64,000 bases of DNA from Lunularia cruciata (GCA_948567375.1 OX419757.1:64852001-64916000); one strand, 5' to 3'. Shown: positions 35,434 to 46,672, counted from the first letter of the stretch. The notes: generated by a model not told the origin, from the letters alone. Made by a program: numbers and translations.

Positions 35434-35520
35434 CATTCCATCAAGAATGGTCAAGTCAAACCACATATAGAAACACAAACATTCCATCAAGAATGGTCAA
35501 GTAAAACCACATATAGAAAC
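35434..35520. repeat. 46-bp direct repeat, two copies
   Basis: CATTCCATCAAGAATGGTCA begins at 35434 and again at 35480, followed in both by AACCACATATAGAAACA. An inverted partner of the first part is not seen, so it is a simple tandem duplication. Confidence 0.9.
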
Positions 35521-35555
35521 AGAAACATGATAATTTACGTGACTACAATTGTTGA

Positions 35556-35640
35556 CTCATGACTCTTGATGTCATGGAGAACTTAGACTAGATTTCATGA
35601 CGAAAACCTGATCACCTTTAAGGTACTAAAGAGTATACGA
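35556..35640. repeat. Segment also present at 51970-52056
   Basis: About 85 bases containing GAAAACCTGATCACCTTTAA and GGTACTAAAGAGTA match the segment lying between the RLE 3' end and the PHD-type LTR near 52 kb. It is an older repeat or a small segmental duplication. Confidence 0.75.
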
Positions 35641-36117
35641 TGTGAAATGGCGACACGCATGTGAAGTGGATAGGCTGCATATCTATGCTCTCAAGTATAG
35701 TCATGGAGGCGAGGTTAGATCTGCTAGTGAGTGGGAAGGGACTTTTTCTGCTCGTTCACCTCACCCTCTAAGGCACTATACATGGTGCAAATAACCAATC
35801 AAACCACTCTCGCTACCTTATGAGCTTGGCCACAATGTTTGGAATATGATATAGAAAGTTATCATATAACCATACCCCAGCATGCGACTGCGACCATTTT
35901 ACACAATTAGCCACTCTGATTGACCGGAAGTTTTAGAACAAGAGGGGTGAGGTGGGTTTACAATCTACCATCAGATAAAGCTATACTGGATATCTTGCAT
36001 GTGAGAACTTTGGAACGTGCAATTCGTAGCTTTATCTGTTGGGAAATTTCCTATCAGATAAAGCTAAACTGGATGTTTAGCTAGAAACTCCAATAGTTTA
36101 TAGACCTTAGAACTTGT

Positions 36118-36340
36118 ATAAGCTCGGATCTCTTAGGTGCGGTGAAGTCGATTTCTCGTATTGATACTATTGGAGCCTAGCCCATTTTACCTCTCTTGTC
36201 TCTCCCTTGTAAGGCTTGAGGGGGTCTTCCCATTTTACGTCTTTTGTCTCTCCCAGGTAAGGCTTGATGGGCCTTCCCATGAAGAATGGGAAGACCCATC
36301 CCATCCTTCGTGTGTTCAACGCCTTTTCTTCTTGGATATA
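36118..36340 (+). mobile_element. RLE retrotransposon 3' end (short copy)
   Basis: Only the last 220 bases of the family: AGCTCGGATCTCTTAGGTGC, TTGATACTATTGGAGCC, and the CTTCCCATCCTTC-type tail, with an internal duplication of the TGTCTCTCCC..GGCTTGA block (36204 and 36246). No coding part remains. Confidence 0.75.
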
Positions 36341-36800
36341 CTGCATGTCTAGAATAATATATTCTAAAGTAATAGATGGAGATGACGTTAGATTTACTGG
36401 CTACAGACTCTGCCCACCATACTCTCGTGTATAGGAATCGCGTGGCTGTAGGGACTGCATAAAGGTTTGACTCATAGTACATAACATTCGTAGTCATAAA
36501 AGTTGCCATCTGATTGTTCGTAAGTACATAAAGCTTTTGGTCATAAACGTTGCCACCTGATACAGATAATCAGATGGATATATGCACATCACATTTGTCG
36601 AAAAGAAATTCTCATGTTAAGTAGCTGACTCACTCATGAAGTGCATATCCTAAGGGCACTTACAAATCAAAATCCATATTGCTGAAACGAGTAATTTCAT
36701 AGACACCTCACAGCAAATGGTAAAGAGCTTATTTTATAGACTCCTGCTGTTGAGTAGCAATGGTCGAGCAGGAATTTATACATATAATATATAAATAATT

Positions 36801-36894
36801 CAAGATCTGTGTCATCAGAGATATCTCTGACGACACAGATCTTGAGTATTTTATGCAGAACCACTCTGCATAAAATTCTCAACTGAAGAGTTGA
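36801..36894. repeat. Three consecutive hairpin-forming inverted repeats
   Basis: 36801-36844: 21-base arms (20 of 21 paired) with a 2-base centre. 36848-36876: perfect 12-base arms around 5 bases. 36879-36894: perfect 6-base arms around 4 bases. They lie 230 bases beyond the stop codon of the minus-strand P450, so could be in its 3' UTR. Confidence 0.85.
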
Positions 36895-37126
36895 ATAATT
36901 CGGATTTTTCAGTAGTAAATAGGAAGTCAAGCATGACTTACAAAGATAATCATCTGAGTTTATGTGAAATAGATTATCTACCGCGTTGCAGCCCACAGGG
37001 TTGCAGGACGACAGAAGAGCATGTACACAGTGACTGCAGTAATTTACTGAGAATCATGCCTTCACATGAGTAACATGATCCTCCACAACTTGGATTCATA
37101 TCCAGCATCTATACAAGTACGTGAAA

Positions 37127-40100
37127 CTACCCGCTCTGTCTCCTGAGCACAATGTCGTCGAGATACCTTGAAATGCCTGCTTTCATGAGTAAGGTGAGTA
37201 TCATACTCACAGTGTACTGAGCCTGAAAACCAGGCTCTAACTGGAACTCAAAAAAGCGTATCAAGATCGCAGCCGTAACTTTCATTTGAATATTGGCTGT
37301 TTGTATTCCCAAACATATCCTTGGACCCGCCTGCACATGTCAACATCGATGCTGAACCCCGACTGTTGTACACACTACGTGTTCAGGCAGTAGGGGACAA
37401 ACATGTGCTACATAAAAGAAGTTGTTTCTTGCCTTTTGATCCACAAGTTCCAGGGCGGACAATTTATTTTTCTCATCGACAGGGAACTTTAAGTCTATTT
37501 GTAAACTTACTTCATGATCCGAAAAGTTCATCCTTTGAGAGAAGACAACGAGACCTGAGTTCGATATATATGTAAGCGAAGGACCATGGGTGGTGATGAT
37601 GTACCTGAAAGGCTGAGAATTTGAAGGGGGATTCTCGATTTGGAAAACCCCGTCTTGCAACCACCTTTCTGGCCGGAACTCTTCAGCATCAGGACCCCAG
37701 AATGACTTCAATCGCCCCATAGGGTACGGATGGTAATTGACGTTACATTGGGCTTTGATGACAGTACCATCAGGCATAACATCATCTTTCGTGGAGAATT
37801 TTGGATCCTGCATTCAGGTGTTAAATATCAGCATATCTGCCAGAACATTTATAGGCAACTCCGGAGATTGGCATTGTAATAGGCATATGAGCGAATATGG
37901 TAGAGGCCTTGGCGTTTACTCAACGACACATCCGATTTGAAGCATATATACATGTCACTACATTTACTCCGATATCTAGGTCATGAATTCCGACTCTAAA
38001 AGGAGCAAGACGTGATCCAAACTTACGTTCGAAACCGAGGGATAAAGTCGGAGAGTTTCTGTTACGGTGGCATGTAGGTAATGCATATCTTTTATGTTGT
38101 CATAAGTGAGACGCTCCGCGAAGCTGGAAACTGTTTCATCAGCCGAAGAATCCAGAACTTTGTCCATCTCTTCCAAACATTTCTCTGTCATATCAGGCCT
38201 GTCCATCACGCAGTAGATGAACCAAGTAAGTGTGTCTGCTGTTGTGTCACGTCCAGCAAGAAGAAAATTGATCACGCCATCCCTCAGCCAGTCGTCTGAT
38301 AAAAAGTTCCCTTCATCATCTGTGTGTTGCATGAACCTTGACAGCAAGTCTTCCTCCTGTCAATCATCCATCCAATGTAAGTTTAGCTAGAATTATATTT
38401 ACAGATCAAGAGTCCCTCGCGTTGGTACTCACAACCGCTGGACGGTCCAAAGTAAGATAAGGAAAACCGTCCATCCGGTCGACAACATCCCGCTGGAAGA
38501 ATGGATGTCTCGTCAAGAAAATTAGCAAAACGATTCAACTCCTAATAAACTGCAGATCATCATCTATCACGTAGGGATTGCACAACGGTGCAGCTCAGGT
38601 ATTTTGGTCTTTTTAACCCGAACAGCTGTAGGTTTTTCTGAACGGTGAGAGTGGAGGTGTAAGCTGACCACTGGCTGCCCCCTCGACTTGAGCATTTCAA
38701 TTTCGACACTTCGGGGGTTGATAATGTTAAAGATGTAGTCATCGCTTTCGAAAGATGTAGTGTTAAACATGTAGTCATCGCTTTCCTTCCGAAATCTGCC
38801 CACATCCCTCTCCGATCCTGTATTAAGCGCTCGTTTGATCTTCCAAACTAGACCGACCTGCCTGTGTTGTAATAAATTACCAATTCCATGGAAAGCGTCG
38901 ACGAATTTGACTCGCGGAATCTCGGGTCGCAGTGTACAAGTGTCCACACCGAATCCGATTTTGCAGTAGGAGTCCATGGTCATACGCAGGAGAAGTCCTG
39001 CAAATATCCAAAAGTGCAGTCAATTTGGTGGGATACATGTTTCTACAAGGTGGTGGTTCAGCTAAAACCTAAAATAATTTCCCACGGATAGAGTTGAGAG
39101 CCAAGATGCACCAAGCCTAAGAAATCCATCCAGGATTGGAAGTATGGCTAACTTGCAGATCCACTGTCTTCCCGGCGTCAGCGACCGCTCCGAGAATGTT
39201 TGCCAGTTTAACTGCATCAGCGCCGTACACAACGAGCTGAAATCGCGGAGCTTCCGAGAGCTAAACTCCAGGCTAGCAAGCTTCCTGATAAGTTTCCACC
39301 TCTCGCCATCTATGATAAATATGCCATCTCCAAGAAATACATTGAGCGGTCTCACGTAATAAAGCTCCCTGCAACAATCCCAAATTTCAAAATCAAGGGA
39401 GATGAATATAATGTTCGAATGATTCTTAACTCTACCGCAGGATAGTCCTGCTCCTCATACTTTGTCGGCATTCAGGAACACAGAATTATTCTTGATAGTA
39501 ATTGTTGCGCAATCAGAACTACAGGTTTCAATTTCTCTGAATAGGATTGCCAAAATATAGGACGTACTATAACGCTCCTGTCTGCGGTATAGATTTCAAG
39601 AGCCAAATGACATGAAGATAACCTATGATTTTAAGAGAGGTTCCAAATATCTCTACACGAAGAACCTCACCCTCATCCCCGACGGTGACCGTAACTTATT
39701 AAGCATTCATCAGATAGACTAGAACACTATATTTGCAGCAATTTCTGTTGGAAAACTCGAAAAGGCCTCCCCCGTCGGACCACGGTGAAATCAGGTGCGT
39801 CTCCGCACTTATTCTAGTCCAACTCACTAATTTATGAGAATTTGGTTTTCTGGCGTTGTCCCTGTCATATTGACATTGTCAAGGACTTTCTGAAAGATGG
39901 TGATGATTTTCTCTTGAGATAGAACTCGACAACCGTACCTTTAGGTAATTAGTCCAGTTGGTTTTGAGCATATACTCGAGGTTCTCAGCGTTTGCAACAA
40001 AGTACACAGTGCGACCCATAAGTTCCATGGTGAGCGTGCCTGTTGGATGAATCTTCATGTAGTCGGTGATGCAGTCATGAAACCTGTGATAATTTGCGGA

Positions 40101-40225
40101 GAACTCCAAGAAACAACCAGAAGAGGCCAACTCTTCGGGCCGATTCGGTTTCGCTGCTGCCATCTATATATCCACAAGTAAGAAAGGAATGTCACCGACA
40201 AGAGCGCAATTACTTCCACAGCCAT
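37127..40225 (-). pseudogene. CYP704-like cytochrome P450, frameshifted
   Basis: Microsomal monooxygenase; CYP704/CYP86-clan enzymes omega-hydroxylate fatty acids for cutin and sporopollenin. Seven exons on the minus strand: 40225-39939 (membrane anchor MAVEVIALLSVTFLSYLWIY, then ELMGRTVYFVANAENLEYML), 39368-39153, 38997 to about 38680 (MTMDSYCKIGFGVD), 38492-38433, 38356-38027 (I-helix AGRDTT, ETLRLYP with the ExxR motif), 37807-37605 (WGPDAEEFRPERW) and 37330-37127 (heme loop AGPRICLG with the Cys ligand). All key motifs are present. Frame breaks: near 40135 (PLL to GCFLEF), near 39240, and at the C-run near 37629. Exon 3 also has a 36-bp in-frame duplication. Three frameshifts argue for a recent pseudogene; sequencing errors are the alternative, especially at the C-run. 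Family assignment is firm, subfamily not. Confidence 0.85.
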
Positions 40226-41371
40226 ATACGCTATCTCAAATATAGATAGGTCTGTCTCCACGAGCTGCAGTGAACTTGCAATCTCTAGCAGCTTCAAGCT
40301 TCTTAAATGAAGCTGGAGTATCAAAGTTTCTGTTGAGAAACCTGCATGTAAGCGGAAGTTAGGGTGATAGTCAAGAACCCCAGAGCAATCACGATCAGCA
40401 CAGAAAGAGTGAAGCAATTGACTTCCTAAGGTACTTCCCAATCCTCGACAAATGACGCCGTGCTTTTCCAACAGATCATACATAAGCGTTCATTTCATGG
40501 TAAATGGAAGAATACCAGCTACCACGATTCTTTGCAACCCACTGATCGGATAGTCAAGTGTTGCTCAAATAAAGTGTGCAGTAGATTATTCAGAGATGAA
40601 ACCGTGAAGCGATGAGCTCCAGAATCAGTAGTCGAGGAAATCTAGAGTTCACGCCAATCACCAACTTCCGAGATTTAATACAGCCGCTCAATATAGCGGA
40701 TGCATGACTGTCTGTACCTTTGGAATTTGCACTCGTCCAAATTCGCCCGTGCGATAAAGAAATTTGCCTAGACAATGTGATGGACGATCTGTGTCCATTT
40801 TGGCTACTGCGGTGAGCGTGAACGTCACACACTGGTGGTTGAGCTGGGCATGGCTTCGTGATCTTGAAGGTGAAAATGGAATTTGACGTGCCAGCAGTGA
40901 AATCCCAGTGAGAGTGAGAGTTATAGGTTAAATACTGGAATGTCCAATCCTGCTTTATGGATATGAGCATTGCCTTCACTCTCACTCAAGGTAGCTTAAT
41001 TCTACCGTCTCCTAGTCTCAATTCTACCGTCTCCTAGTCTCAAGATTCTAACTCTTCAGGATTGTTAAACATCAAATTTTTGGATGGCTTCGCAACATGC
41101 ACTGTTGGGTATGCATTTTCGGAGGGCATGTAGACTACTTAGTGGCTCAGGATACTTGTGTTACATTTCAAAATCCTCTAACTTAAGTCTTGATTTTATA
41201 GTTCTTCAGGGTGTGGTTCGTTCCTCCATCACTCTACACTCCATCACTCTTCACTGATAATCACATCTTTTGCATGAGTTCCTGCTTGCACTGCCAAGTT
41301 TAGCCCGCTCGCTCCTTAGCTGTTTTCTTGCTTGTACTTTCTTGGTTATAACCTGAAGGAAAGTTGTTACA
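40226..41371. other. No gene; upstream of the P450
   Basis: Minus frames at 40590-40985 (131 codons) and the extension of the first P450 exon up to 40483 have no domain and precede the anchor methionine, so probably represent 5' UTR or promoter. A 22-bp tandem duplication (ATTCTACCGTCTCCTAGTCT) is at 40999-41042. Confidence 0.4.
40999..41042. repeat. 22-bp tandem duplication
   Basis: ATTCTACCGTCTCCTAGTCT plus CA occurs at 40999 and, identical, at 41021. Confidence 0.95.
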
Positions 41372-41455
41372 CCGTCTTTGCATCAGGTTATCACCCCGAG
41401 GCAAAGTTTCCTTCCGTCTTTGCATCAGGTTATCACCCGTGAGGCAAAGTTTCCT
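41372..41455. repeat. 42-bp tandem duplication
   Basis: CCGTCTTTGCATCAGGTTAT starts at 41372 and at 41414, each followed by a GAGGCAAAGTTTCCTT block. Confidence 0.92.
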
Positions 41456-41489
41456 TACATCGAACTTCTTTTTTCTTGACACATGCCTA

Positions 41490-41820
41490 ACCAGAAGGAT
41501 GGGAAGACCTATCAGGGGTGTACAATGGAGAGACAAAAGAGGTAAATAGAGCTAGGCTCCAATAGTATGGATATGAGAAATCTACCTTATTGCATCACCT
41601 AATATAATTGTTCTCTTATGGATGGCACTAACTAATGTTTTTTGTAGAACAATGGATATATGTTGTTTAAAGCATAGTACAAAGTATGAGAGTGAGAGTG
41701 GTATCTCAAATAGCTCATATGATAAGCTCCTTCCAAATGTGTCATGATGTCCATCACTCTATATAAATCAAAGGCTAGAGTGCGAAAGAAGTTGCATCAT
41801 TGCATACTCCTAGATTTGGT
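41490..41820 (-). mobile_element. RLE retrotransposon 3' end, minus strand
   Basis: Reverse complement of the family 3' end: the tail with CTTCCCATCCTTC at 41490-41510, then up to the region encoding ACATTTG..GGAGCTTATCA and CACTCTCATACTTTGTA. Compared with the 28-kb copy about 60 bases are missing near 41600. Confidence 0.75.
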
Positions 41821-42026
41821 GACCTTGCATTGTTGGGTCTCTTGCCGCATATCCAAGGGATGAGTAAAAAATTCTATCCTTACTTGGTTAATGGAAGCAC
41901 ACCATACAATGGTATAGATCAACAAATCAAAGAAACATAACTAGTGGCCACATTTAATATATCACAAAAATTTAGAAAATTTGTCTATGGAGTAGTAACT
42001 TCATACCCTTGCTTTGATATCACTTG

Positions 42027-42905
42027 GGCCACTAGAAGAGCACATTTTTGCTCTTGGATCTTAGCTTGACCGTGCATTAGGGCATTCCAATTTGCACCAA
42101 CCACCTTCTCTATAGCAATGAGGTTCCACCTAGGTTTGGTCCACCCCATCTCCATCTTTGTTACTCATTTGTGAGTGTGGTTCTACATTGATGCAATAGT
42201 GGTCCCTATGACATGGTGTTTTTTTGGAGGACAAAGGATAGCTACCTATGATGCCATAAGGGATATAGTATTTGAGATGGCACAAGAGAGTGGATACCTT
42301 GCATGGAGGGAGTGTGCATAGTCTCTGCAAACAACATGTGTCACAGCAAACTTATACTTGGTCCAAGATGATCAGGTTAGACTGACAGATGTTGTGGTTA
42401 CAACCTTATGCATGATGTAGTTTTGGAGGGAGTGATTAGTCATCCTCCTAGATGGACGGTGATTGGAGCAGCAACATGCAAGGTCTCCAATTATAGAGAT
42501 ATGCAGCAAGATCACCTCTTTGTTCCTCAAGCTTTGGAGTTATATGGAGTGATGGACACAACATTTGTCAAGGAGTGCATGAGAGCTTATCACATTAGAT
42601 ATCAGGGGGTACCACACTCACTCTCATACTTTGTAGCATACTTTAGACAATGTGTGTCCATAACTCTATAAAGAGCATTGGCTGGTGCAATCCATAAGAA
42701 AGCAATCACTCTAGATGGTGCTTCTTTGGATGCTCCAATAGTTTGTAGACCTTACAACTTGCATAGCTTGGATATCTTAGGTATAGAAGGGCAAATTTTC
42801 ATATTGATACTATTGGGGCCTAGCCCCATTTTACCCCTTTTGTCTCTCCCTTGAATGGCTTGATAAGGTCTTCCCATCCTTCATGTGTTCTATGTGGTCA
42901 CCTTT
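42027..42905 (+). mobile_element. 5'-truncated RLE retrotransposon copy
   Basis: Starts at the sequence after the RT domain (GCTCTTGGATC) and includes the knuckle region, MAQESGYLAWRE (about 42277), VVLEGVISHPPRWTVIGAATCKVSNYRDMQQ (two blocks, 42420-42510), LELYGVMDTTFVKECMRAYHIRYQGVPHSLSY and the 3' tail. Several stops and small indels. Confidence 0.82.
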
Positions 42906-42913
42906 CTTCTAGC

Positions 42914-43056
42914 CCAACAACCATGAATGCCCAAGCCTATGTCATTATTTGTTCCTTGCTACAAAGAAAACTTGGTGCATTCCAACAACCATCAATGCCC
43001 AAGCTTACATCACTATTTGTTCCTTGCTATAGAGAAGACTTGGTGCATTCCAACAA
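42914..43056. repeat. 68-bp tandem repeat between two RLE copies
   Basis: CCAACAACCATGAATGCCCA at 42914 recurs at 42982 with a third partial copy at 43050. It sits exactly between one RLE 3' end and the next RLE copy. Confidence 0.85.
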
Positions 43057-43057
43057 C

Positions 43058-43619
43058 ATTGAGTGTGTGATATGGGATTTGGCACATAGAAAAATATCTC
43101 TACCACACTCTTATAGAGAGGTAGGCCTATTATCTATAGAGTAGATGTCACCTATAGCATTTTTGGGTAGTTGTGCTCTCTTGCGACTCCCCACTTTGTC
43201 CCATTTTGTAATTATTGATAGGCCATTTTGGAGACATATATGGCCGAGGTGGAGGAGGAATCCTTTCTTCTCCAAATATTATTATGGCAGATGAGAGGTG
43301 GTCTATCCCCATAGGCCATGAGAGGACCTTCCATCCTTTGCTTCACTACCATCAAATTGGACCAGAGGTTTGTAGTCTTCCTTGATGGAGCGATAGTGTA
43401 CACATACACTTCATTCTCTCTTTGACTTGTCCATCCTTGGGCCATTAAAGAAAATCTTTCCTCTTGCTCTAGCAAGGGTGCAGATTCTTGGATCTTAGAT
43501 CAACTAGAGCATTCTGACTCACGCCTGCCACCTTCTCTACATTGATGAGATTTTGCCTAGGTTTGGTCCACCCATTTTTATCTTTGTTTCTCACTTGTGA
43601 GTGTGGTTCTACATTAGAT
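43058..43619 (+). mobile_element. RLE retrotransposon fragment, cut by an LTR
   Basis: Matches the family from ATTGAGTGTGTGATATGGGA (equivalent to 26835) to the codons just before the knuckle (TGTGAGTGTGGTTCTACA at 43596). It is interrupted at 43619 by the LTR of the minus-strand gypsy remnant, and the rest is not found beyond it. Confidence 0.78.
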
Positions 43620-44281
43620 TTTCATACATATATACATCACTACACAACATATATCACTGTCAACATCATATACTATAGAAGCACAACTCACACATAAGTC
43701 ATACATGAACTCTAAAGTGACACAATAATCAGTTCTTCATCAACTTAAATCACACTCAATCAAATCAGTACTTGACCTTTCACTCACCAATCTGCCAACA
43801 ACTGAGCATTGATTACAGTCAAGCCACACACACACTCTAGCTAAGAGACTCCAGGTGTAGCTTGTTGACCTTGGTCTACCATAACCAAGAACTCAAAGAC
43901 TCAACATCAGATAAGTGAGTTCTCTAGAGTTGCACTTTGAAAGTACACCCTTGATTTTGACCTAGGTCTCCAACACTAACGGTCCCATTAACAACACATC
44001 TGATGATGCAAACATTGCAAGTGATAGTGGGTCCCACCATGTGATCAATACCACAAACATGAAATCAAACTGCCAACAAGTATTCTTTGAGTAACTACCA
44101 AAATACCCCTGACTACCAACACCACTACTCCAATGTTTGAGCAATCTAACTTTAATATCACAAATGTCATGACAATTGTTGTGCATATATACATCACTAC
44201 ACAACATATATCACTATCAACATCATACACAATGGAAGCACAACTCACACATAAGTCAAACATGAACTCTAAAGTACCACA
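43620..44281 (-). repeat. LTR of the PHD/DNMT-type Ty3/gypsy family, copy 1
   Basis: 662 bases, homologous end to end with 52061-52722. In minus orientation it starts TGTGGTACTTTAGAG and is preceded by a polypurine tract TTAGGGGGAAAT (complement of 44281-44292), so it is a 3' LTR. Both copies contain the same internal duplication, a block of about 105 bases repeated 557 bases apart. Confidence 0.8.
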
Positions 44282-44450
44282 ATTTCCCCCTAATTGTTGG
44301 ATAGGTTCCTTTAGCTCCAAATAGCCATCTACTCTAAGTATATGGTATGCGCTATGGTGGGCAACAATCAAGAGGCTAGGTGCTATCTAGCTCCATCATT
44401 AGTCACTTGTCTACAATCTTTACAATATAAAGGGTGAACTAGTTATAGGT
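44282..44450 (-). other. 3' UTR remnant of the PHD-type element
   Basis: Homologous to 52723-52886, which in the other copy lies between the PHD stop codon and the LTR. Homology stops at about 44450, at the position of the PHD stop. Beyond this point plus-strand gypsy coding sequence begins. Confidence 0.7.
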
Positions 44451-44769
44451 CAAGGGGGCGGCTAAGCTGATTATGCGCTATCCTTTATTTTAAGCCAATG
44501 ACATGTGTACATTGGGAGTTTACCCAACCTTAGTGTTCCGGTTGGCTACCATGCTTTGTGAGAGGAGGGATGATGTGGTCCCTACTAGTAGAGCAAAAAT
44601 GGTTGATAGTGGAGTTGACTTGGTTGAGGAGCATGGGATCTGCTCAATGACCAATGGTTTATGGTAGGCAACAATGGCTAGATTGGAGGAGTTACCAGCT
44701 GCACTAGCCTTTGAGCAAGCACAATTTACACTTGGGTTTGTCTTGTTGGATAACTAGAGGAGGATTTTT

Positions 44770-45140
44770 TGTTTGGTGGGACCTTCAAGAAATGTCTATA
44801 CACCATAGAGGGTCTTACTTGACTCTTGTGCATAGCCTCTTATGTTGGGGAAGGATACAATTGTCGATCTGGAATTACAAAAGACCAATATGGAAAGATG
44901 TCCATTTTAGATCTAGACATCTATAGGTGGTTGTTCTACATAGTACATCACATATGGAGAGCTAGTTGTTTAGATTCAGCCTGGTCATACAATTGATAGC
45001 TCAATGGTGAGAGCTCAAGCCATTGGAACCATAGTTGAGTTGTATGATGTGTTAGTTGGGGGAGTAGCGTTATACCCCATGGGTTTCATTGTTGACTATC
45101 TAGAGGAGACAACCTCCTATAGACCAGGTTGGTAGTCTGG
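44770..45140 (+). pseudogene. Aspartic protease domain (DNMT-type gypsy)
   Basis: In frame 1: RVLLDSCA (catalytic Asp-Ser, with Gly of DSG replaced by Cys) at about 44805, then a stop where Gln would fit, PLMLGKDTIVDLEL, a Gly-rich block SIGGCST, and LYDVLVGGVALYPMGFIVDY at 45040-45099. The last block corresponds to the hydrophobic-Gly segment after the second half of retropepsins. Stops at several positions. It is in the same frame as the methyltransferase downstream. Confidence 0.65.
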
Positions 45141-45297
45141 TGAGGGACTTAATATGTCGCCTACCAGTATGCTTTAGTAGTGGTAGTCTTGGCTCACTAT
45201 AGTTTGGGACCATGGCGGCTTCAGTTTTAGCTTTCAGTTACTTGGCCTGGTGATTTATTGGAGGGGAACACCCATGCAAAGGATACTCCTATACCAG

Positions 45298-45732
45298 AAG
45301 AGATCACTTGGATTTGGAGTACAAGTGGGATTGTTCCATCCACCTTGGATGTTCCATTATGCAATTCAGAGGAGGCATTGCAACAACATGCAGATCAGTT
45401 AGTGCAGCAAGCTTGGAGTGAAGCCTTTGTACTACCAAGAGACTAATGTGAGGATGAGCTTCTAGAGTCAATTACCTTGACACCTCTAGATACCACACTC
45501 ATTGCTTCTAATCTCCAATACTAGAGGGGATCACCTGAATTTGGAATACGAGTGGGATTGTTCCATCCACCTTGGATGTTCCATTGTGGAGTTTAGAGGA
45601 GGCATTGCAACAACATGCAGATCAGTTGGTGCAATAGGCAGAGAGTGGAGCCTTTGTACCACCAAGAGACCAATGTGAGGATGAGCCTCCAAAGTTGATT
45701 ACCTTGACAACTCTGGATACCACACTCATTGT
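45298..45732. repeat. 227-bp tandem duplication in the protease-DNMT linker
   Basis: CCATCCACCTTGGATGTTCC and the following roughly 190 bases occur twice, with the CACACTCATTG end at 45494 and 45721. The period is not a multiple of three, so the duplication shifts the frame between protease and methyltransferase. The copies differ at many sites, so it is not recent. Confidence 0.85.
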
Positions 45733-45756
45733 TGGCATACTCTAGTAGAGGGAGAA

Positions 45757-46672
45757 TGTCTATTGGAGTTGTTCGGTGGGATTAGCACTAGATTAGCTAT
45801 AGTACTATAGGCAAGTATACGAGTACAAAGGTACTTGTATGTGGAGAGAGATGAGACTACTAGGTGAGTCTCTCTCCATCATGTGGCACACTTGGCCTAT
45901 CAGTATTCTGAGTTATTATTGATGTCAACAGTCAAGGGGTACTAGAAAGCCCTACCAATAGACATTTCCTTACTAGGGGCGCATGATCTAGAGAGACATA
46001 GGCCTATTCATTTGGTGATTTTTGGATGGCCATGTTAGAGATATAATCATGCTGGCCAAAGTTTGGATCTTCAAGATCTTGTTTATGGTGTGTTTTAGGA
46101 GATGTTACCGATACTATGACATCTCCAAGTTCATCAATCCATTTCTCCAACTTACCTTTAGGAGAAAATCCCTTTCATGTGTGATTCTTGCACTCAAGTG
46201 GTGGTGAGTGTGCACTCTGTCCATTCTTGGATGGGACCTACCATGTTGTTAGATGCAACCAAAGTGGGATCATAGGCTCATCATCTTTGTCTTTGGTAGA
46301 CGAACCTCTTACCCAAAGGAATTCTATAGTGTGTTTATGACGAGATTCAACGACTAGAGCACATCATTGTTAATGACATCTTGGATGTTGGGCATCAGTC
46401 TTAGACCGTCGTAGTGGCTGATTGGTCACCTATGGCAATGGTGAACCTAGTTGGATAGCTTAGAGCCACTTTTCCCACACTTATGAGTTTCCCAAGTTCC
46501 CATGCTTTTCAAGAGAGAGGTCTTGGATTGGTTTGGAACTCATAGTTATAATAGTTGGTGGAGTCCAACATCGATGAGAGAGAGCAAGCAATGGGTTCTT
46601 GCACTAGTATTACCATCATTTTGAGGCATCCAAGCATTAAGTGTTAGGTCAGGCTATGAATCTGAACTGTTT
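45757..46672 (+). pseudogene. C5 cytosine DNA methyltransferase domain in a gypsy polyprotein
   Basis: About 300 codons in a single frame with the ordered motifs of C5-MTases. Motif I: CLLELFGGISTRLAIVL at 45757 (SAM-binding FxGxG type). Motif II region: RVQRYLYVERDE. Motif IV: FGWPC then a stop, RYNHAG at 46021-46056, the catalytic PCQ with Cys kept and Gln CAG changed to TAG (46036-46038). The AGQSLDLQD-type loop follows. Motif VI: EKIP at about 46162 in place of ENVP. Motifs IX-X: DEREQAMG (46573) and, after a frame change, VLGQAMNLNCL (about 46641). Motif I resembles DNMT3/DRM more than DNMT1/CMT, but motif IV has PCQ rather than the PCN of DNMT3. In-frame stops make this copy dead. The enzyme would methylate cytosine in DNA using SAM. 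It is in frame with protease and RT, so it belongs to the element and is not a host gene. Confidence 0.82.

Noticed and set aside
36697-36996. 99-codon minus ORF across the three hairpins
   Set aside because: It spans inverted repeats and has no domain; hairpin structure explains the sequence better.
40055-40483. 142-codon minus ORF extending the first P450 exon upstream
   Set aside because: The extra N-terminal part is not P450-like; the membrane anchor begins at the methionine at 40225.
45757-46672. The methyltransferase as a host DRM/CMT gene fragment
   Set aside because: No host-type introns or accessory domains (UBA, BAH, chromodomain) are visible, and it is in one frame with gypsy protease and RT on both sides.
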